The notes under the pieces were generated by a model that ran no database searches, was not told the DNA's origin, and saw only the letters and a list, made by a program, of their open reading frames with translations. A stretch of 64,000 nt of DNA. It comes from JABCPE02 sp963516475. GTDB lineage: Bacteria; Bacteroidota; Bacteroidia; Flavobacteriales; Weeksellaceae. The stretch covers positions 62,001-126,000 of the forward strand of contig CAUQBR010000001.1 of NCBI GenBank assembly GCA_963516475.1. The letters are read 5' to 3'. This document shows positions 35,416 to 43,040 of this stretch, one piece after another (the first letter of the stretch is position 1; each line of letters begins with the position of its first letter). The translations under genes and the position numbers were made by a program.

Positions 35416-36513
35416 TTATTTCTTAGTTGAACAACCTGCCATTGTGGTAATTTTAACAACCTCCGTTGGAGGGAGATTTTTATTTCTTTCTATAAGGCTT
35501 TCTATCATATTTCTAGTAATTTCTGTATAGATTTCTGATATTTTAGTCCCATCAATCAGAGCAGCTGGTTTTCCTGTGTCTCCTGCTTCTCTTATTCCTT
35601 GTATTAAAGGGATTTCGCCCAAAACAGGAATTCCTAAATCTTTGGCTAAATTTTGGGCGCCTTCTTTCCCAAAGATATAATATTTATTATCTGGAAGCTC
35701 TTCTGGAATGAAATACGCCATATTCTCCACAAGCCCTAAAACAGGGATATTGATGCTTTCCATTTGGAACATTGCAATTCCTCTTCTCACATCTGCCAGA
35801 GCCACATGCTGAGGCGTGCTTACAATAATCGCTCCTGTAACAGGAAGTTCCTGAACCACAGAAAGATGTATATCTCCCGTGCCAGGAGGAAGATCTATGA
35901 GTAAAAAATCTAGCTCTCCCCAGTCCGTATCACGAATCATCTGATGAAGAGCTTTCCCTGCCATGGGCCCTCGCCAAACTACGGCTTTATTTGCTCCTGA
36001 AAAATATCCAATGGACAGCATTTTTATTCCATACTGCTCTATGGGTTTCATTAGGTGTTTTCCTTCGATTTGGATGGAACTTGGTTTATCGCCTTCGGTA
36101 TCGAACATGGTAGGAATAGATGGCCCATATATATCCGCATCCAGCAGTCCTACTTTGAAGCCCATTTTCGCTAAAGTTACCGCCAAATTAGCAGTCACCG
36201 TAGATTTGCCTACACCTCCTTTTCCAGATGCTATAACGATGATGTTTTTTACGCCTTCTATTTCTTTCCCTCGGATACTTGGCTTTGGTTTGGTTTCTGG
36301 AGAAGAAATTTTTAGTTTTAATACATATTGATTATCAAATTCCTTGGAAAACGCCTCTTTTATGGCTGTTTCTAGTTTTTTTTTCTCGTGCATAGCTGGA
36401 GAATGGGCTACCATATCTATATAGACATCATTTTCAATGACTTGTAGATTGGTTACCAATTCCTCTATTCCTATTTTTCTAAAAAAATCTTCTACTTTTT
36501 TTCTCTCCAACAT
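35416..36513 (-). CDS. apbC: Mrp/NBP35 family Fe-S cluster carrier ATPase
   Basis: 365 aa. The N-terminal DUF59/MIP18 domain (about residues 1-85) is followed by a P-loop ATPase with the deviant Walker A GKGGVGKST (about 99-107), GLLDADIYGPS, and D-L-P-P-G-T-G-D. The cluster-binding CxxC of classical ApbC is not seen at its usual place; one Cys is near the C-terminus in MAGCSTKK. A minus-strand TAAATTTG lies at 36539-36532, 18 bp before the ATG. Its operon partner is the NifU-type gene downstream. Confidence 0.94.
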   Translation of the reverse strand: MLERKKVEDFFRKIGIEELVTNLQVIENDVYIDMVAHSPAMHEKKKLETAIKEAFSKEFDNQYVLKLKISSPETKPKPSIRGKEIEGVKNIIVIASGKGGVGKSTVTANLAVTLAKMGFKVGLLDADIYGPSIPTMFDTEGDKPSSIQIEGKHLMKPIEQYGIKMLSIGYFSGANKAVVWRGPMAGKALHQMIRDTDWGELDFLLIDLPPGTGDIHLSVVQELPVTGAIIVSTPQHVALADVRRGIAMFQMESINIPVLGLVENMAYFIPEELPDNKYYIFGKEGAQNLAKDLGIPVLGEIPLIQGIREAGDTGKPAALIDGTKISEIYTEITRNMIESLIERNKNLPPTEVVKITTMAGCSTKK

Positions 36514-36656
36514 GATTAAAATATGTTATGACAAATTTAACTATTTTTTTGAATTAAACATTCTATAAAATCACCTCTATTTCTAAATAAAAAGAGAGAT
36601 TTCCCAAAAGTGAAACCTCTCCTATTATTATAAATTAAAATATAGTCTTTAGAAAT

Positions 36657-37331
36657 CTACAATGAAGCCATTTCTTGGATCTTTTCATTGGTCAATATTC
36701 TTTTTGCAAATCTGAATCTCAAGCTCCAGTATTTTTCATTTAGGGAGGATATTGTAACTCCTTTAGATGTAGATGCGTGGATAAATTTAATTTCTCCTTC
36801 TGGTGTAATCTCTTGAACAATACCCACATGTGAAATTCTGCTTCCTCTTGTTTGGAAAAATAGTAAATCCCCTTTTTCTAGTTGTTCTCTTTCTACCCTT
36901 TCTCCTTCCTGAGCCTGAGCCGAAGAGATTCTAGGAAGATTTATCCCTGTGACAGAGCCATAAACCGAAAGAACAAATGCAGAGCAGTCTATCCCACTTC
37001 TAGTCATCCCGCCAAATCTATATGGTGTCCCGATGTAAGTATTTGCTTCGCTAAGAATACCGTCTATAGTAGAAGACTTTTTCTTTGCCATTTTTCTTGC
37101 AGAAACAGTTTTTTCTTCAGTTTTTTCAATGGCTTTATTTGATTCTAGTTCTTTTTTATACTCTTGAGTCAAAGATGTAAAATGAGAATTTTCTTCTGCT
37201 AAAGTTTCTGGTTTATATGTTGATGGAGTAGCCACTACATAGTTGGACACACAAGATTGAAGAGAAAACAACAATCCTGCCATAAGACTATAAAATAAAA
37301 CACTTTTTTTCATCAATTGGGATATCTTCAT
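36657..37331 (-). CDS. C40 (NlpC/P60) peptidase, lipoprotein
   Basis: 224 aa. A signal peptide with lipobox LQSC (about residue 27) precedes a Lys/Glu-rich linker and an NlpC/P60 domain with catalytic Cys in GIDCSAFV (near 115), His in ISHVGIV and a third polar residue in FIHAST. The family cleaves peptidoglycan stem peptides (D-gamma-Glu to diaminopimelate bonds). It is monocistronic; a minus-strand TAACTTTG box lies at 37378-37371. Confidence 0.92.
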   Translation of the reverse strand: MKISQLMKKSVLFYSLMAGLLFSLQSCVSNYVVATPSTYKPETLAEENSHFTSLTQEYKKELESNKAIEKTEEKTVSARKMAKKKSSTIDGILSEANTYIGTPYRFGGMTRSGIDCSAFVLSVYGSVTGINLPRISSAQAQEGERVEREQLEKGDLLFFQTRGSRISHVGIVQEITPEGEIKFIHASTSKGVTISSLNEKYWSLRFRFAKRILTNEKIQEMASL

Positions 37332-37387
37332 AGGGGTAAACTTTTTGAGTTACTTCTATTTTGAACGGGGCAAAGTTAGAAAAACTC

Positions 37388-37412
37388 GACAAAAATAAAA
37401 ATGATTTTTGTC
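37388..37412. promoter_or_regulatory. Inverted repeat upstream of the C40 peptidase gene
   Basis: GACAAAAAT (37388-37396) and ATTTTTGTC (37404-37412) form a perfect 9-bp inverted repeat with a 7-bp spacer, about 10 bp upstream of the peptidase -7 box. It could be an operator; a chance AT-rich palindrome is also possible. Confidence 0.3.
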
Positions 37413-37555
37413 AGTTAAGCTGTTTTTAACAAAACTTTAGAACTTAAATTTAGTGTTTTCAGGGAATTTAAGGCTTTTTAGGTATCAATATTTTTTTTAA
37501 ACATCTTATTAACATTTTATTAACAAAAGCCTGCTTCTATAATTTTGATTTTTCT

Positions 37556-37563
37556 TATCTTTG
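37556..37563 (+). promoter_or_regulatory. Promoter -7 box of the MlaD-type gene
   Basis: TATCTTTG, 30 bp before the ATG at 37594. Confidence 0.55.
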
Positions 37564-37593
37564 CGGCTTCAAAATATACATCTTAATATAATA

Positions 37594-38526
37594 ATGAATT
37601 TATCAAAAGAAGTAAAAGCGGGACTTATTGCAATTTTTGCGATTGTAAGTTTCATGTTATTTTTTCAGTTTTTGAAAGGGAAAAATGTATTTTCTACGGA
37701 TAATTTTTTCTTTGTAAAATATGACAATGTAGATGGGCTAGAACCATCTAATGCGGTTACGATCAACGGATTGAAAGTAGGCTTGGTAGACCAAATTATT
37801 CCTATAACATCTAAAGATGGTAAAATAAGTTTTGTAGTAAGAATTTCTGTGGATGACGAGTACTCTTTCTCTAAAAACTCAGCAGTAGAAATCTTTGAAC
37901 CAAGTTTAATGGGTGGTAAGCAACTGAAAATCAATTTGGTTTATGATAATAAAATTGCGAAAGACGGCGATACATTAGGAGGGAAATTCCAGCTTTCTGC
38001 CATCAATGCAATGGCATCCGAAATGGGACCAAAAGTTTCCAGCGTTCTTACAAAAGTAGATTCTACATTGGCTAGCACAAATAAAATCCTAGATGAGCAA
38101 AATAGAAGAGAAATAAAAATACTTCTCTCTAATCTAAACGCCACTGTATCAGCTTTTAAAACTACAGCTGACCAAACCAATAGACTTTTGTCTTCTAATG
38201 AACATAAAATAAGTTCTCTACTGGATAACGCAAACCAAACGATGGTTTCTACGAAAAACACAGTAGATAAATTTGGAAAAGTAGCAGATGAAATAGATGC
38301 TAAAAAACTTAACCAATCCATAGAAGAACTTAGCAAAACAGCCAATCAGCTAAACCAAGTAATCGCAGGAATAAACCGAGGAGAAGGTTCACTAGGAAAA
38401 TTAATGAAAGATGAAGAGCTTTACAATAATTTAACTAAAACTTCTAACTCACTAAACGAGCTTATAAGTGATTTAAAACAAAACCCAAAGAAATACATCA
38501 ACATTTCTGTATTTGGGAAGAAATAA
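37594..38526 (+). CDS. MlaD family (MCE domain) lipid-transport protein
   Basis: 310 aa. The N-terminal membrane anchor (GLIAIFAIVSFMLFFQF, about residues 8-25) is followed by one MCE domain (VDGLEPSNAVTINGLKVG block, residues about 45-120) and a long helical region with coiled-coil character (about 140-300). MCE proteins form hexameric rings that shuttle phospholipids between membranes. The MlaE permease and MlaF ATPase are not in this neighbourhood. ATG 37594 is chosen; an upstream TTG at 37561 is part of the -7 box. Confidence 0.9.
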   Translation: MNLSKEVKAGLIAIFAIVSFMLFFQFLKGKNVFSTDNFFFVKYDNVDGLEPSNAVTINGLKVGLVDQIIPITSKDGKISFVVRISVDDEYSFSKNSAVEIFEPSLMGGKQLKINLVYDNKIAKDGDTLGGKFQLSAINAMASEMGPKVSSVLTKVDSTLASTNKILDEQNRREIKILLSNLNATVSAFKTTADQTNRLLSSNEHKISSLLDNANQTMVSTKNTVDKFGKVADEIDAKKLNQSIEELSKTANQLNQVIAGINRGEGSLGKLMKDEELYNNLTKTSNSLNELISDLKQNPKKYINISVFGKK

Positions 38527-38551
38527 ATAATGATTTTATTTGATAATAAAG

Positions 38552-38576
38552 CCCTCTTTTGAAAGAGGGTTTTTTG
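38552..38576 (+). terminator. Terminator after the MlaD-type gene
   Basis: CCCTCTTT pairs with AAAGAGGG around a 2-nt loop, followed by T6. Confidence 0.8.
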
Positions 38577-38680
38577 TTATGTTATAAGTTTTATTTAAAA
38601 TTTATTCTTGTTTAAATTTTTGAACTTTATAAGTTTATATCAATTAATAAAATTTACATTATGAATAAAAAAAGAATTAC

Positions 38681-38688
38681 TAAATTTG
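38681..38688 (+). promoter_or_regulatory. Promoter -7 box of the foldase cluster
   Basis: TAAATTTG, 25 bp before GTG 38714. This probably drives the three genes 38714-40771. Confidence 0.45.
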
Positions 38689-38713
38689 CCTCCCAAGTTA
38701 TAATAATCCAATT

Positions 38714-39202
38714 GTGAAAGCAGAAACTTCAGACAGCATAGAAACCAAAAACCCTAGGATAATGATTTATCAATCTTCTCGTGTTCTAAAATCAGAGGAA
38801 ATACAGGTCATTTCAGAAAGAATAAATTATTTTTTATCAGACTGGACTACGCACGGTGAACCGCTTTCGGCATCATTTAGAATAGAAAGAAATCGGTTTC
38901 TCATCATCTTCATTGATGAAGAAAACGCAAAAGCCGGCGGATGCTCGGTAGATTCGCTTACGAGTATGATAAGGGATATCGACACGGAATTTGGGTTGGA
39001 TTTTTTGAACAGAATGAAAGTTTCTTATATAGAAAATGGAGAAACTAAAACCATCAACCTCCTTGATTTCAAAAAAGGAATAAAAAACAGCTCTATCCCA
39101 CAGAATATAGAGGTTTTTGATTTTTCCAAAGAAACATACAATGACTATTTATCTGGCTTCCTGCTGCCATTAGAAAAAAGCTGGGCTAAAATTTATTTAT
39201 GA
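38714..39202 (+). CDS. Conserved hypothetical protein (often mislabelled ABC transporter ATPase)
   Basis: 162 aa. Soluble; it resembles a Flavobacteriia family often named ABC transporter ATPase in databases, with the pattern R-I-[MW]-I-Y-Q-S-x-R, W-x-x-H-G-x-P-L, and G-x-S-[VI]-D-S. It has no Walker A, signature or Walker B motif, so the name is not supported. The GTG start at 38714 fits the family's short N-terminal arm; the next Met (38762) would cut it off. Its TGA overlaps the next ATG (ATGA), so it is coupled to the GldI-like gene. The function is unknown. Confidence 0.78.
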   Translation: MKAETSDSIETKNPRIMIYQSSRVLKSEEIQVISERINYFLSDWTTHGEPLSASFRIERNRFLIIFIDEENAKAGGCSVDSLTSMIRDIDTEFGLDFLNRMKVSYIENGETKTINLLDFKKGIKNSSIPQNIEVFDFSKETYNDYLSGFLLPLEKSWAKIYL

Positions 39203-39708
39203 AAAATATAGTTTTTATCATCGGTTTTTTATTCGTTTCCTGCTCCAAAAATGCACAGGTCTACACGCCTGTGGGAGGAATGTCTAATGAAGAAATGGGC
39301 GTTTCCAAAAACAGGGCAAAACAGCTGAACACCATGGAAAGAGAACAAATCCAAGAATGGATTTCTAAACAGAAAGAAAAATTCTATCCTACCCAGCTCA
39401 ACTACTGGAGCAGTATAGAAAATATGGAACAAAGAAAGAAAAAACAAGATGGAGAATTGGTCTCTTTTCAGTACGAATTGTATGATTTTGATTTACAAAA
39501 ATTCTACGAAAAACCTAAAACTTATAAAGATGCTCCTCTCGGAAAATTTGAGGAACTAGATGCCATAGAGGATGCCGTTCGGTATCTAAATCCTGATGAA
39601 GAAGCCACCCTTCTCGTCCCTTCCGTTCTAGCGTATGGGACTTACGGAGATGGCGACCAAATCCCTTATGACATGCCTCTAATCATTAAACTAAAACTTA
39701 TAAAATAA
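39199..39708 (+). CDS. GldI-like FKBP-type peptidyl-prolyl isomerase lipoprotein
   Basis: 169 aa. A short signal with lipobox VSC (Cys about 14) is followed by a charged helix and an FKBP domain of the GldI type (LVSFQYELYDFD, LLVPSVLAYGTYGDGDQIPYDMPLIIKLKLI). GldI is a lipoprotein needed for gliding motility in Flavobacterium johnsoniae, and GldI-like proteins also occur in non-gliding relatives. No other gliding gene is present here, so a general envelope foldase role is the safer reading. It overlaps the upstream gene by 4 bp. Confidence 0.85.
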   Translation: MKNIVFIIGFLFVSCSKNAQVYTPVGGMSNEEMGVSKNRAKQLNTMEREQIQEWISKQKEKFYPTQLNYWSSIENMEQRKKKQDGELVSFQYELYDFDLQKFYEKPKTYKDAPLGKFEELDAIEDAVRYLNPDEEATLLVPSVLAYGTYGDGDQIPYDMPLIIKLKLIK

Positions 39709-39718
39709 TTTTAATATT

Positions 39719-40771
39719 ATGAAAAAAATCTTATTTTTATTAATTTCTGCTTTAATTTTAACAAACTGTAAACCTATTTATAAAAAAATGAATATAGACA
39801 AAGCATTTTACGAACAACTTCCTGATGGGGTTTATGCAAAAATGGAAACCTCAAAAGGAGACATGATTATCCAGTTCTTCGACAAGGAAGCTCCTGTTAC
39901 GGTGGCTAACTTCGTAGGACTAGCACAAGGAACTATAGAAAACAAGGCAAAAGCAAAAGGACAGCCTTACTATGATGGAATTATCTTCCACAGAGTGATT
40001 AAAGATTTCATGATTCAAGGTGGAGACCCTACAGGAACAGGAATGGGCGACCCAGGATACAAATTTGATGATGAAAAAAATGATTTGAGACACGAAGGAA
40101 AAGGTTTCCTTTCTATGGCAAATTCTGGGCCTAACACAAACGGTTCTCAGTTCTTCATCACAGAAGTGGCTACACCTTGGCTAGATGGAAGACATACTAT
40201 TTTTGGGAAAGTAATCAATGGTCTGGAAACTATCGATGCTATCGCAACGGTAGAAAAAGGAGCACAAGACAAACCAAAAGAAGATGTAGTAATCAAAAAG
40301 GTAGAAATCTTCACTAAAGGTGACAGCTACAAATCTTATGATGCTGCAAAAATCTTCAACGAAGGTAAAAATAAAATCCAAGAGAAAAACAGACAAGAGC
40401 AGGAGAAAAAATTCGCTTCTCTAAAAGAAGGAATGCAGCAGACTCCATCTGGTTTGTTCTATAAAATAACAAAACAAGGAAACGGAAAACAGCCACAAAA
40501 AGGAGATGTGGTTTCTGTTCACTACGCAGGAAGACTCGTAAACGGACAGGAGTTTGACAACTCTTTCAGAAGAGGAGAACCGATAGAAATCCCTATTGGC
40601 GTTGGTCAAGTGATTAAAGGCTGGGACGAAGGAATTATGCTTCTAAAAGAGGGCGATGCGGCTACTCTTCTTATCCCTTCTGAACTAGGCTACGGAGCAA
40701 GAGGCGCTGGCGGTGTGATTCCTCCTAACGCTTGGCTGATCTTCGATGTAGAATTAGTAAAAGTAAAATAG
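39719..40771 (+). CDS. Cyclophilin-FKBP fusion peptidyl-prolyl isomerase, lipoprotein
   Basis: 350 aa. A signal peptide with lipobox TNC (Cys about 17) is followed by a cyclophilin domain (about residues 37-200; FHRVIKDFMIQGGDPTGTG, NGSQFFIT, LDGRHTIFGKV) and, after a Lys/Glu/Gln linker, a C-terminal FKBP domain (about 230-350; VSVHYAGRLVNGQEFDNS, GWDEGIMLLKEGD, IPPNAWLIFDVELV). Both isomerase folds sit in one exported protein, so it is probably a double-headed periplasmic foldase. It lies 10 bp after the GldI-like gene and ends at a strong terminator. Confidence 0.94.
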   Translation: MKKILFLLISALILTNCKPIYKKMNIDKAFYEQLPDGVYAKMETSKGDMIIQFFDKEAPVTVANFVGLAQGTIENKAKAKGQPYYDGIIFHRVIKDFMIQGGDPTGTGMGDPGYKFDDEKNDLRHEGKGFLSMANSGPNTNGSQFFITEVATPWLDGRHTIFGKVINGLETIDAIATVEKGAQDKPKEDVVIKKVEIFTKGDSYKSYDAAKIFNEGKNKIQEKNRQEQEKKFASLKEGMQQTPSGLFYKITKQGNGKQPQKGDVVSVHYAGRLVNGQEFDNSFRRGEPIEIPIGVGQVIKGWDEGIMLLKEGDAATLLIPSELGYGARGAGGVIPPNAWLIFDVELVKVK

Positions 40772-40780
40772 ATTTTTAAT

Positions 40781-40810
40781 AAAAACGAACCCAAAAGAGG
40801 TTCGTTTTTA
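40781..40810 (+). terminator. Terminator after the foldase cluster
   Basis: AAAAACGAACC pairs with GGTTCGTTTTT around a 7-nt loop. Confidence 0.85.
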
Positions 40811-40839
40811 TTTTGTAATTTTGTAGAAAATTTAATCCT

Positions 40840-41082
40840 GTGAATCAACATCTAATCATCAGATTATTGTTATTTTTTTGTTTTCTTTTATTATTATCCT
40901 CATTTATCGGATTTCACATTATTACTGTTTTTTTATGTTTTTTCATATTCAATATTGGTCTTTCTATTGAAAGTTATCATCTCAGCAAAAAAAATATAGA
41001 TAATTCTAATACGGCTGTTCATATATTTATATCTTTATTTTTCATCATATCATTAATTATAACCATTTATATGAATATTTAA
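40840..41082 (+). CDS. Small hypothetical membrane protein, 80 aa
   Basis: Almost entirely hydrophobic with two or three membrane helices (residues about 6-22, 24-42 and 62-79) and a short polar loop (ESYHLSKKNIDNSN). The start is GTG 40840, 16 bp after a TAATTTTG box (40816-40823). I do not recognise a family. The AT content is high even for this DNA. It may be a real small gene or a lineage-specific one. Confidence 0.5.
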   Translation: MNQHLIIRLLLFFCFLLLLSSFIGFHIITVFLCFFIFNIGLSIESYHLSKKNIDNSNTAVHIFISLFFIISLIITIYMNI

Positions 41083-41122
41083 TCATAAATATATACTTAA
41101 ACATATTCTTTTTATTAAAAAA

Positions 41123-42220
41123 ATGACTATCAAACACTTCATTACCGAAATAGAAAAAATAATCCCCCTTGCACAGGCGGAAGACTTTGATAATGTGGGA
41201 CTTCTCTGCGAAAATCCAGAGCGGGAAATCACAGGCGTTTTAATCTGTCACGATGCCTTGGAAAGCGTTGTAGAGGAAGCTGTACAAAAAAACGCAAATG
41301 TGATTTTGACCTTTCATCCGATTATTTTTTCAGGATTAAAGTCCATCACTGGCAAAAATTATGTAGAAAAAGCCGTCCTGAGAGCGATAGAAAACAAAAT
41401 CGCCATTATCGCCCTTCACACGGCATTAGACAATCATTATTTCGGTGTGAACCATAGAATTTGCAAAGAATTAGGTTTAGACCAGCTTAAAATTTTAATT
41501 CCAAAAAAAGAAAATCTTTTACAGCTAATCACTTATGTTCCTGTGGATTATGCCGAGCAGGTCAAAAAGGCTCTATTTGAGGCAGGAGCAGGGAACATTG
41601 GTTTTTATGATGAATGCAGTTTCAGCATTGGTGGAGAGGGAACTTTCCGACCGATAGATGGTTCTAATCCGTTTTTGGGCAAAAAAGGAACAACTGAAAA
41701 AGTCAATGAAATTCAGATTTCTGTGATTTTTGAAAAATTCAAAAAAAATCAGATTATTTCCGCTATGAAATTTGCTCATCCTTACGAAGAAGTCGCCTAC
41801 CAAATCTATGCGATAGAAAACGAAAACCAATATTCTGGTTTGGGAATGTTTGGCGAATTGCCCGAGGAAATGGAGGAAAAAGAATTCCTGAATTTCGTGA
41901 AAGAAAAATTTGATTTAAAAATCATCCGCCACAGCAGTTTTACTGGTAAAAAGATAAAAAAAGTGGCTGTTTTAGGCGGCAGCGGAGCCAGCGGAATAAA
42001 AAACGTCCTGCAAAACCAATGCGATGCCTACCTCACTGCAGATATGAAATATCACGATTTTTTCACTGCTGAAAATAGAATTTTGCTGTGTGATATCGGG
42101 CATTTTGAGTCGGAGCAATTTGTAGTTCAACAATTATATGAAATTTTATCAGAAAAATTCACTACATTTGCAGTTTCAAAATCAAGCATTAATACCAACC
42201 CTGTAAATTATTTCTTATAA
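41123..42220 (+). CDS. Nif3-like dinuclear metal centre protein
   Basis: 365 aa. The Nif3/YqfO fold with metal-binding residues: the H-D-A block (LICHDALE), TFHPIIFSG, ALHTALDN, and the C-terminal DIGHFESEQF. The middle holds the PII-like insert (about residues 130-235) seen in long YqfO forms, with FEKFKKNQIISAMKFAHPYEEVAY. The family is linked to GTP cyclohydrolase-like or hydrolase activity, but no firm role exists. The zinc-ribbon homologue follows after 3 bp, a widely conserved pair. Confidence 0.93.
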   Translation: MTIKHFITEIEKIIPLAQAEDFDNVGLLCENPEREITGVLICHDALESVVEEAVQKNANVILTFHPIIFSGLKSITGKNYVEKAVLRAIENKIAIIALHTALDNHYFGVNHRICKELGLDQLKILIPKKENLLQLITYVPVDYAEQVKKALFEAGAGNIGFYDECSFSIGGEGTFRPIDGSNPFLGKKGTTEKVNEIQISVIFEKFKKNQIISAMKFAHPYEEVAYQIYAIENENQYSGLGMFGELPEEMEEKEFLNFVKEKFDLKIIRHSSFTGKKIKKVAVLGGSGASGIKNVLQNQCDAYLTADMKYHDFFTAENRILLCDIGHFESEQFVVQQLYEILSEKFTTFAVSKSSINTNPVNYFL

Positions 42221-42223
42221 GTT

Positions 42224-43003
42224 ATGGCTAAGAAAAATATAGAAATCTCTGTTGAAGAAAAACTAAGAACCCTTTATGACCTGCAATATATTGATTCTAG
42301 GTTAGATGAAATCCGCAGTACCAGAGGCGAACTGCCGATAGAAGTGGAGGATTTGGAAAACGAAATCGAAGGTCTTAATAAAAGAATTTCTAAATTAGAA
42401 ACAGATATTGAAGATTTCAACAAGGAAATCAACACTAAAAAAGAGGTGATCAATCATTCTCAAACTTTGATTGAAAAATATAAAACTCAGCAGGATAATG
42501 TAAAAAACAATAAAGAATTCGAAGCTTTATCCAAAGAAATGGAGTTTCAGGAATTAGAAATCCAGCTGGCTGAGAAAAAAATAAGAGAATTCGAAGCTAA
42601 AATCTCACAAAAAAATGAGGTTCTTTCACAAAACAAAGAAAAAATAGAAGAGCTGGAATCTCACCTAAACTTCAAAAAATCTGAGCTAAACTCACTAATT
42701 ACAGAAACTCAAAAAGAGGAAGAATTTTTAGTGAAAAAATCTGAAGAATTTGCAGCTCTAATTGATGAAAGACTGCTTTCTTCTTATAGAAGAATCAGAA
42801 ACAACTCTGCTAACGGTCTTGCTGTGGTAGGTATAGAAAGAGGCGCACCGAAAGGTTCTTACTTCACGATTCCTGCACAGAAATTAGTAGAAATAGCACA
42901 GAGAAAGAAAATCATCATTGATGAACACAGTGGAAAAATCCTAGTAGATGATGAACTCGTAAGCGAGGAAAATGCTAAAATGGAAGAAATCATTAAATTC
43001 TAA
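42224..43003 (+). CDS. C4-type zinc-ribbon homologue lacking the zinc cysteines
   Basis: 259 aa. A long N-terminal coiled coil (about residues 12-170) precedes a C-terminal domain that aligns with the C4-type zinc-ribbon family (zf-RING_7): S-Y-R-R-I-R, then GLAVVGIERG, and DEHSGKILVDD. In canonical members these positions carry C-x-x-C pairs (C-G-G-C and C-E-x-C-G-R); here they read RGAPKGSY and DEHSGK, so none of the four zinc Cys remains; the whole protein has no Cys. It is coupled to the Nif3 gene (3 bp). The function is unknown; members are thought to assist translation or Nif3-like partners. Confidence 0.88.
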   Translation: MAKKNIEISVEEKLRTLYDLQYIDSRLDEIRSTRGELPIEVEDLENEIEGLNKRISKLETDIEDFNKEINTKKEVINHSQTLIEKYKTQQDNVKNNKEFEALSKEMEFQELEIQLAEKKIREFEAKISQKNEVLSQNKEKIEELESHLNFKKSELNSLITETQKEEEFLVKKSEEFAALIDERLLSSYRRIRNNSANGLAVVGIERGAPKGSYFTIPAQKLVEIAQRKKIIIDEHSGKILVDDELVSEENAKMEEIIKF

Positions 43004-43007
43004 ATAA

Positions 43008-43035
43008 AAAACCGAGAGAAATTCTCGGTTTTTTT
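43008..43035. terminator. Bidirectional terminator after the zinc-ribbon homologue
   Basis: AAAACCGAGA and TCTCGGTTTT pair around GAAAT; A and T runs on both sides, between convergent genes. Confidence 0.85.
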
Positions 43036-43040
43036 ATTTT

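Noticed and set aside
39199..39708. Evidence that the organism glides, from the GldI-like protein
   Set aside because: No other gld or spr gene is present in the window, and GldI-like FKBPs also occur in non-gliding relatives.
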